Assembly (NCBI GenBank): GCA_964353405.1
Contig: CAYGWJ010000284.1
Location: 1 to 8,211 of the forward strand
From: JBGLNJ01 sp964353405
Lineage (GTDB): Bacteria; Chloroflexota; Anaerolineae; Fen-1058
DNA: 8,211 bases
Reading direction: 5' to 3'
Positions 1 through 5,562 of this stretch are shown piece after piece (positions within the stretch are counted from its first letter, which is position 1; the number at the start of each line of letters is the position of its first letter). Below the pieces are notes generated by a model, which worked only from the letters and a program-made list of their open reading frames with translations, was not told where the DNA came from and searched no databases. Made by a program: the position numbers and the translations under genes.

Positions 1-1269
1 CCGGTCGTTCGAGATCGTCTTGTCCTGGTTGGCAGCCATATTGTAGACGTTGACGCCCACATTCAGCGAACGGTAGGCAATGGACGCGCCGTTCGGGTTA
101 AGCGAAGGCTGGTCGCCGCCGCTGATGATCTTGTCAAAACTCTGCGAGCCTCCACCCGAAGCAGTCAGGAGAAAAACGTCATAGAGGCCCCTGTCGTTCA
201 GGATAGGGTAGGCCAGCCGCCCCGACGGCAGACCGGCGAGCGGCACTGGGGTTCCAGCAATGACGACCGTGCCGCTGATGGGCGTGGGGGTGGCGCTCAT
301 ACATCCTTGATGCGCGTCCGTCAACCCGGCCTGGACAGCCGGATTGGCTCCGAACTTGAGTGTATCGCTCAAGATTTTCTCGGCCGGGCAATAGTCTTGC
401 GCTTTGGTATACTGCTCGGCGTAATTCGTGTAGGCTTCGATCAGCCGTTTGCCCGTGTCCAGATAGTTCGGCGCGATGGCGTACAGCTCGCTAAGGCGGT
501 CAATCGCCTTTTGCCAGTTTGCGCCCCAGTAACCCGTCGCCGTGAGATACATCGAAGCCAACTTGCGCTGTGTGGCCGCATTTTGATCGAGCGGGCGCAG
601 TTCAGAAGCCAGGTCGAGATACAGAATGCCTTCTTCCAATAGATTGGAAGACAACAGCTTCACCCCGTTGTTGTAGCGCGCGGTGAACAGCATATTCTCC
701 ACGGCGACCCTTTCGTAAGCAGGATCAATAGCGCGCACCTGGGCCAGCAGGTCGGCCGACTTGCCCCAATCCTTCGCCTGGAAGGCAGTCTGGCCTTGCT
801 TATAGATATCGCCAATCGCCGATGTGACAGTGGCCCGCGCCGTGGGTGTGGGGACGATCGTCATCCGGCGGCGCGTCTCGGCCAGCAGTTCTGCGGCGCG
901 AGGATAATCGGGCGCGATCTGCAAGACATATTCGAATTCGGCCGTTGCCAGCTCGTACTTCTTGGCCTGCATGTTTTGCTGGCCGCGCGAAAAGTGAAGC
1001 GCCGCGGTTTCCAACGCGCGCTCCTCGCGGTCGCGCGTGCCCTGGTAATAGCCGGCCACGCCCGACGCCGCAATCATCCCCAGCATGGCGCAGGCGAACA
1101 GAACGACAATCAACGCCGCTGTGGAAACCCTGAACCGGGCGCGCAATCGCGAGCCAATCGGCTGCGTCTTGGCAGCGTCCTCGATCAATATTCCGCACTG
1201 AGGGCAAAGTTTGAGCTCAGCGCTAATCAACGCGCCACAACCTGGACACTGTTGTGTCATAATCTCCAT
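1..1269 (-). CDS. Zinc-ribbon / single-TM / TPR / TolB-like propeller protein (C-terminus cut by window edge)
   Basis: An open frame runs from an ATG at 1269 to the left edge (423 codons, no stop), so the protein is longer than seen. Visible order: a zinc ribbon with CPGC and CPQC knuckles (C8, C11, C22, C25); a basic stretch then one hydrophobic helix at about residues 49-73; helical TPR-like repeats at about 83-320 (patterns such as YELATAEFEYVLQIAPDYP and NWQKAIDRLSELYAIAPNY); a Thr/Pro linker at about 325-344; then from about 348 a segment typical of TolB/PD40 propeller blades (LAYPILNDRGLYDVFLL, then GGDQPSLNPNGASIAYRS). The ribbon should face the cytoplasm, with TPR and propeller outside. 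ATG 1269 is preferred over the in-frame ATG 1260 because AGAGG lies 5 nt upstream of 1269. The gene has its own promoter and leader and is not coupled to the glycosyltransferase operon. Function is unknown; a scaffold or sensor of envelope state is only a guess. Confidence 0.88.
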   Translation of the reverse strand, partial: MEIMTQQCPGCGALISAELKLCPQCGILIEDAAKTQPIGSRLRARFRVSTAALIVVLFACAMLGMIAASGVAGYYQGTRDREERALETAALHFSRGQQNMQAKKYELATAEFEYVLQIAPDYPRAAELLAETRRRMTIVPTPTARATVTSAIGDIYKQGQTAFQAKDWGKSADLLAQVRAIDPAYERVAVENMLFTARYNNGVKLLSSNLLEEGILYLDLASELRPLDQNAATQRKLASMYLTATGYWGANWQKAIDRLSELYAIAPNYLDTGKRLIEAYTNYAEQYTKAQDYCPAEKILSDTLKFGANPAVQAGLTDAHQGCMSATPTPISGTVVIAGTPVPLAGLPSGRLAYPILNDRGLYDVFLLTASGGGSQSFDKIISGGDQPSLNPNGASIAYRSLNVGVNVYNMAANQDKTISNDR

Positions 1270-1274
1270 CACAA

Positions 1275-1295
1275 CCTCTGGACAAGCCCCAGAGG
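1275..1295 (-). promoter_or_regulatory. Hairpin covering the ribosome-binding site of the zinc-ribbon/TPR gene
   Basis: On the minus strand CCTCTGG, a 7-nt loop and CCAGAGG form a perfect 7-bp stem. The 3' arm contains AGAGG, the likely Shine-Dalgarno sequence, ending 5 nt before the ATG at 1269. If folded in the mRNA it would hide the ribosome-binding site. The pairing is seen directly; a regulatory role is inferred. Confidence 0.5.
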
Positions 1296-1345
1296 ATAAG
1301 AGAGTCGAAACAAACGCTGACCTCACGGGTCAGCGCCGGGCCAGA

Positions 1346-1374
1346 ATTATACCTGTTTCCCGGCTTTATCGCAA
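1346..1374 (-). promoter_or_regulatory. Sigma70-type promoter of the zinc-ribbon/TPR gene
   Basis: On the minus strand TTGCGA (1374-1369, 4 of 6 matches to TTGACA), a 17-bp spacer and a perfect TATAAT (1351-1346) form a canonical promoter. Transcription would start near 1339, giving a leader of about 70 nt before the ATG at 1269. It lies just downstream of the operon's last remnant stop (1391-1393), where a promoter for the next gene is expected. No other such pair was noticed in the non-coding parts of the window, which are only this segment and one 19-nt gap. Confidence 0.65.
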
Positions 1375-1380
1375 AAGCCG
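1361..1380 (-). other. Perfect 7-bp dyad overlapping the -35 box; possible operator or weak terminator
   Basis: CGGCTTT, a 6-nt loop and AAAGCCG are perfectly complementary. The dyad starts 11 nt beyond the remnant stop at 1391 and covers the -35 hexamer of the downstream promoter. As a terminator it lacks a following T-run (GGGAAACAGG follows), so intrinsic termination would be weak. As an operator it is well placed. Which role, if either, is correct cannot be told from the sequence. Confidence 0.4.
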
Positions 1381-1390
1381 CCGGGCGCGG

Positions 1391-1662
1391 CTACCGCGGC
1401 TCGAACAGAACCAGGGCATAACCGCCCGCCTGCGCTCGCTCTGTGCATCGCCAGCGCGGCTTGAGCCAGGCAGCAATCTGCACGGCAAACGAGTCGTCCT
1501 CCGACTTGACGACGAGCCAGAGCCACCGAGCGCCTTTTCCGCAATCGAGGTATAGATCACTTCGTCATGGTGCAAGCCCGGCGGCACTTGCGCCAGCCAC
1601 GCCGTGCGCATGGCGAACGCGATGAGCACAAGCGCAAGGGGTAACCAGCGCTTGAGCGTCAT
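1391..1662 (-). pseudogene. Internally deleted GT39-like glycosyltransferase remnant
   Basis: The 5' end looks healthy: the ATG at 1662 overlaps the previous gene's stop as ATGA, and GAGG sits 7 nt upstream. The first ~44 residues are a GT39 N-terminus: a transmembrane helix (LPLALVLIAFAM) followed by VPPGLHHDEV, nearly the VPPGMHHDEV of the gene ending at 3616. After IAEKAL, around 1530, the frame stops making sense. The next frame then carries a C-terminus-like stretch (ARWLWLVVKSEDD ... GYALVLFEPR) ending at a TAG at 1391-1393. Intact relatives here are about 650 residues; N- and C-terminal pieces together give about 90. The membrane core is therefore missing and the two ends are joined out of frame. 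Ribosomes starting at 1662 would make a 98-residue chimera ending at 1366. Assignment of the C-terminal piece rests on resemblance to GT39 C-termini in general, not on a match inside the window. Confidence 0.75.
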
Positions 1663-3596
1663 CGTGTCACCTCGACCGTGCCTAATATCACTGCGTCTTG
1701 GCCCGACGCCGTCATCAGTCGCGTTCCGGTGCGGGCGTCATACATTCCGACTTGCAGCGTGTACTGCCCTGGCGGCATAACGTCGGAGAGTGCTGCGATG
1801 ACGCGCTCATCCGGGACGACATCGCCCGGCTTCCACAGGTGCGTCGGCCATAAATTGCTCACCGGCTCGCCATCGTGTTGAGCGACAATTTTGCCAAAAG
1901 CATCAAGCACATGGACGAACACCTTGAACTGCCCGGCCGGCTCGACGCTGCGCCAATATAACGTGACGGTCAAAGGTAAGCCGACCTTGACTTGTGCGCC
2001 GGGATCGAGCTGAAAACCATCCAGCGCAATGACGCCGCCCAGGCTGGCCGAAAGCGGACGATCCGGCGCGCGCGCATCGAACCAGGTCCAATCAGCCTGG
2101 TAGGCGCGCAAGTGATCGCCGCCACCTACGCTCGGCGTATGATCGAGCCGGACAGTGTGCACTTCCGCCAGGCGCGAACCAGGCGAACTGGCGAGATAAG
2201 GATACCACGTCGGAATGATGATGACATAGTCAGGCCGACGGCGCACCAGGTAATCGAACACCACCTGGTCACGTTCCAGGCCAACGGGCTTGCCCGAAAC
2301 AACAGGCAAAATATCGGGCGTCACCAGACCCACGATGTCTATCACGCGACGGCCAGACAGGTAGGTAATCGCACCAATGTCGGACAGCGCGCAAGTCGCG
2401 CTGCGCGGCGTATTGGCCTCAACCCAACGAGCCATCCGCACCTGCATCTGTGTGATGTCGCGGGCGTCGGCGGCAAACGTGCCACTCCACTTGGTCATGC
2501 TCACCAGCCCCAGCACAAGCATGGCCGCCGACAGGACGACCACCGCGCGGCGGGCCATCTTCTCGCCAATCCGGTTAGTATAGCCACACAGGCCGACGAC
2601 AGCCAGCAATACATAGAACGGAATCAGCGGGATCGAGTAACGACCGTGATGGCGCAAGTTGGGCGTCAACAACGCAGCAAAGAGTGGAAAGCCGGCCGCC
2701 CATGACGCCAAGGGCCACAGTCGGCGGTCACGGTTTGCAATCCCCAGTCCCAGCAAAGCCAAAACGAGTACAACGGAATTGTCGTCGCCCACGTATGTCA
2801 CATAGCGAAATAGATACTCGGCCGTCGTCAATTCGCGCGCGTTGGCACGAAAGGTATTGGGCAGCAATGAGCCATTGGCAGAGAAAGAAAAGAGGGCATA
2901 GGGCGAGATGATGAGAGCAAAGACAAGCAGGCTCGACGAAAGACGAAGGACAGAGGACAAACCAGCGCCAGACGGTCTTGGCGAGAGCAGGGACAATAGC
3001 ACAACAAAAAAGAAAAGCAGGTAGCCTTCCGGGCGAAGGAGTGCAGCCAGGCCCAATAGAGCCGATGTCGCCACATCCAATGGATGATCGAGCGAACGGT
3101 CGAGCGCCAGGAGCGTCAACGCCGCAAAGGCAACCGTTTCCATTCCAGACAGCGCAGCCCACCCCATGCGTCCAGAAAGCGCCACCAGCGCACCTGCGAC
3201 GACGGCCACCAGCCTGGCCGGGCCGTCGTCGCCCATGAGCCGCACGACAATGTGCCACGTCAGCCATGCGCAGGCGACGAACGACAGTGCGCCGAGGAGT
3301 TTGGAAGCAAAAACAGGGCTGAGGCGCACGATCTCACCTGCAGCCAGCAACACCACCCATAACGGCGAAGTCGAGCCGGGCGTTGGCTCGTCGGGGTTGA
3401 AGGCAAAACCGTGTCCGGTCGCCAGGTTGTCGGCAAAGCGATAGTGAATGTAGGCATCGTCGAGCGGGACAGTGGAAAGGCTGCCCGATGCTTGCCACTG
3501 GCGCGCAAGTACCACGCCGAGCGCAAGCAGTGCAACGACAACAGGAATAGCCTGAGATCGAAATCGGTCTACCATATGCCAAACGCGAAACATCAC
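1659..3596 (-). CDS. GT-C family membrane glycosyltransferase, DDAY type, with C-terminal beta-sandwich
   Basis: 645 residues from a GTG at 3596, or 644 from the ATG at 3593; an upstream in-frame TAA at 3606-3608 rules out longer forms. After TM1 (about 17-31) the first outer loop has the acidic pair D46-D47 in PLDDAYIHYRFADNLATGHG, then NPDEP and GSTSPLW. SGMET (150-154) and LLRPEG (186-191) follow. This set recalls the AftB-like/GT89-like branch of GT-C enzymes rather than classical ArnT/PMT. About ten hydrophobic helices end near residue 360. An outer domain then contains the pattern GAITYLSGRRVIDIVGLVTP, and a beta-sandwich fills about 518-645 (LTVTLYWRS, FKVFVHVLD, PPGQYTLQVGMYD). Expected role: transfer of a sugar from a polyprenyl-phosphate donor on the outer membrane face; substrate unknown. 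It is the only gene of the operon not overlapping its upstream neighbour, and its start lies under a hairpin. Its TGA overlaps the next ATG as ATGA. Confidence 0.88.
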   Translation of the reverse strand: MMFRVWHMVDRFRSQAIPVVVALLALGVVLARQWQASGSLSTVPLDDAYIHYRFADNLATGHGFAFNPDEPTPGSTSPLWVVLLAAGEIVRLSPVFASKLLGALSFVACAWLTWHIVVRLMGDDGPARLVAVVAGALVALSGRMGWAALSGMETVAFAALTLLALDRSLDHPLDVATSALLGLAALLRPEGYLLFFFVVLLSLLSPRPSGAGLSSVLRLSSSLLVFALIISPYALFSFSANGSLLPNTFRANARELTTAEYLFRYVTYVGDDNSVVLVLALLGLGIANRDRRLWPLASWAAGFPLFAALLTPNLRHHGRYSIPLIPFYVLLAVVGLCGYTNRIGEKMARRAVVVLSAAMLVLGLVSMTKWSGTFAADARDITQMQVRMARWVEANTPRSATCALSDIGAITYLSGRRVIDIVGLVTPDILPVVSGKPVGLERDQVVFDYLVRRRPDYVIIIPTWYPYLASSPGSRLAEVHTVRLDHTPSVGGGDHLRAYQADWTWFDARAPDRPLSASLGGVIALDGFQLDPGAQVKVGLPLTVTLYWRSVEPAGQFKVFVHVLDAFGKIVAQHDGEPVSNLWPTHLWKPGDVVPDERVIAALSDVMPPGQYTLQVGMYDARTGTRLMTASGQDAVILGTVEVTR

Positions 3597-3616
3597 CCCT
3601 GGGACTTACCAGGGGT
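3595..3616 (-). promoter_or_regulatory. Intercistronic hairpin sequestering the start region of the DDAY-type gene
   Basis: On the minus strand ACCCCTGG, loop TAAGTC and CCAGGGGT make a perfect 8-bp stem filling the 19-nt gap between the upstream TGA (3618-3616) and the starts at 3596/3593. The 3' arm contains AGGGG, the only purine-rich Shine-Dalgarno-like sequence, only 2 nt from ATG 3593. The hairpin could limit re-initiation or stabilise the upstream mRNA. A terminator is unlikely because no T-run follows and the operon continues. Confidence 0.5.
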
Positions 3617-5562
3617 CAGCGCACCGTGACGCGTCCCAGGACCAAGTGGTCTTGACCCGTCGGCAACGTGAATCGCTTGTTCGTCGCCGGATCATACACG
3701 CCAACAGTGACGCGATAATCTCCCGGCGCAACGTCGGCAGAAACAACAAAGCGATGCCGCTCAACCAGTTGATCCCCTGGTTCCAGTTGCGCTTCACCGA
3801 AATCAAACCCGTCCCACTGGGCAAGCGGCTTGCCATCGTTCCCGACCACATGCACAAAAATCTTGATGGGCGCCGGGACGCGATCCGTCACAGTCCAACG
3901 GGTCAACACCTCCGCCTGATCTCCAGGCGGGACGGTTGTGCGTGTGATGCTCCACCCCGTCAGCGACAGCGATGGCCAATTCGCCAGAACGGGCCCGGGC
4001 AAGGCAGCTTGTTCCAACCGGTGCGCTGTGAAAATCACGGCGACTGTGTCCGGCCAGCGCGGCTCTGCGATGACCTGCGCTTTCCCAAGAAAGGCATCCC
4101 ACAGGTCAGCATCGCATGGAAAGAAATCCGGCGAGATATAGCGCAGCGCGCCTCTGCCCGGCAGCAGGAGGCTGGTACGGCAATCGAACCACTTGACTTT
4201 GACATTGCGCCGGCGCAGCAAGATATCAAACGTTTGCGGGTCAAGGTCGTGAATCTTGAGGCCCGAAGCCGCCACGGGCGTCGAGTCTGAACTCGCGTCG
4301 AGCCAGTGAGCAGCCTGTGTCCAGGTCGCCTGGTAAAGCCAGCGCACCTCGGCGTTGCGCGGCCAGACAGCAAAATAATCGCGGGCCGTCATGGCAGCGT
4401 TCCAAACCAACACACCCAGCACCACAGCGCAAGTCCCATATCGCAGGGTGCGATTCCGCATGACGGCCACAACGTCCACCACGGCGATGGCAGGGAAAAG
4501 TAAAGTGACCGGCAACGCGCCGAGCGCACGGACGAAATTCGGCGCGGGCCAACTTGACGCCGCCGGCCCCAGGCTCACCGGCAGCCAGATCAACAAAAAA
4601 GCATACGCTGGCCGCCGCCATCGCCACAGCGTAATGAGCAGGCCCATGTAAAACAACGCACCGCCAAAGAGTTCAGGAAAAACAGGCCGCCCGCTGACAT
4701 TATAAAGCCAAACACCGTCGCCACGCACGGTGAACATCCCGGCCGTCGCCAGCGCCAGCCGAATAATCTGCGACGAGTCGCCCGCGCGCAGCGCGTACAG
4801 CGGGCCGGACAGATCGGCGATGCGCGCCTCGGCCTGCGGGTTGACAACGACCAGGTAATACACCAACGGCGCAGCCACGAGCGCCGCCGCGACAAAAAAC
4901 ACGGCGATGCCTCGCCAGTTCTTGGCCAACATCTCCCGATGAAACAGCGCCAGATAGATGAGCAAGATCACAAAGACAATCGGAAAGGCACGGCTGCCCT
5001 GATAGGTGTAAAAAGTCAAACCAAATACAATGCCAGCAACGACGAAGGGTGCGACGTGCAGCCTGCGACTGGCGCGCCAGAACAACAACATCGTGAGCGA
5101 GATCATTAAAGGAAGCGTAATGTTCCGCAAGCCCACACGCGAATAGAACACCGGCCACAGCGACACCGCCATCCACGCAGCAGATACCAGCGCCACGCGC
5201 GCGCCCAACATCTCACGGGCCATTCGGTAAGCGACGGCGGTGGTCAGGATGCCTAACAGCGCTGTGGTGAGCCGCAGCGTGAACTCGTTCGCGCCGGACA
5301 CAGCAAACATTCCCGCCAGGAGGTAGTGATACAAGGGCTCGTGCCCGTAACCTTCAGGGAAGTAAATCGCCAGCCGCCCACGCAAGATGTCCTTCGCCAC
5401 CTGCGCGATAATGACTTCATCGTGGTGCATGCCAGGCGGCACGGCATCCAGCGCGATGAGTCGAAATGCGGCGGCGACCAGGAGCACGGCGACCATCGCA
5501 GTCAGCCCTGTGTGCTGCACGGTGTGCGGATGGCTTTGGCCTGTTGCGTCGCCCATACTCAT
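3616..5562 (-). CDS. GT39-like (ArnT/PMT-type) membrane glycosyltransferase with C-terminal beta-sandwich
   Basis: 648 residues when begun at the ATG at 5562, which overlaps the preceding stop as TGATG. An ATG further upstream (5631) would overlap the neighbour by 70 nt and adds an Arg/Cys-rich stretch without family character, so I reject it. TM1 lies at about 21-38. The first outer loop carries VPPGMHHDEV with D48-E49, the catalytic-type acidic pair of GT39 enzymes, followed by YGHEPLYHYLLAG (72-84), another family hallmark. Around ten further hydrophobic helices follow, to about residue 412. The outer part has a segment RRRNVKVKWFD (460-470) shared with both upstream paralogs, then a beta-sandwich at about 531-648 (IKIFVHVVG, LEPGDQLV, APGDYRVTVGVYD). 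Likely uses a polyprenyl-phosphate sugar on the outer membrane face; donor and acceptor cannot be deduced. Translationally coupled to the upstream paralog, so both should be made together. Confidence 0.9.
   Translation of the reverse strand: MSMGDATGQSHPHTVQHTGLTAMVAVLLVAAAFRLIALDAVPPGMHHDEVIIAQVAKDILRGRLAIYFPEGYGHEPLYHYLLAGMFAVSGANEFTLRLTTALLGILTTAVAYRMAREMLGARVALVSAAWMAVSLWPVFYSRVGLRNITLPLMISLTMLLFWRASRRLHVAPFVVAGIVFGLTFYTYQGSRAFPIVFVILLIYLALFHREMLAKNWRGIAVFFVAAALVAAPLVYYLVVVNPQAEARIADLSGPLYALRAGDSSQIIRLALATAGMFTVRGDGVWLYNVSGRPVFPELFGGALFYMGLLITLWRWRRPAYAFLLIWLPVSLGPAASSWPAPNFVRALGALPVTLLFPAIAVVDVVAVMRNRTLRYGTCAVVLGVLVWNAAMTARDYFAVWPRNAEVRWLYQATWTQAAHWLDASSDSTPVAASGLKIHDLDPQTFDILLRRRNVKVKWFDCRTSLLLPGRGALRYISPDFFPCDADLWDAFLGKAQVIAEPRWPDTVAVIFTAHRLEQAALPGPVLANWPSLSLTGWSITRTTVPPGDQAEVLTRWTVTDRVPAPIKIFVHVVGNDGKPLAQWDGFDFGEAQLEPGDQLVERHRFVVSADVAPGDYRVTVGVYDPATNKRFTLPTGQDHLVLGRVTVR

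Noticed and set aside
1361..1380. Strong intrinsic terminator
   Set aside because: The stem is only 7 bp and is followed by GGGAAACAGG, not a T-run. It is listed only as a dyad of uncertain role.
1391..1662. Programmed frameshift joining the two frames of the remnant gene
   Set aside because: No slippery heptamer is evident at the junction, and a shift would still yield only ~90 residues without the membrane core. A large internal deletion explains it better.
1992..2705. Open frame of 237 codons on the plus strand
   Set aside because: It lies wholly inside the DDAY-type glycosyltransferase gene, and its translation is Arg/His/Gln-rich without domains. It is an antisense shadow of a GC-rich gene.
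3646..4290. Open frame of 214 codons on the plus strand
   Set aside because: Antisense to the outer domain of the GT39-like gene, low-complexity Arg/Gln-rich product, no ribosome-binding site or family resemblance.
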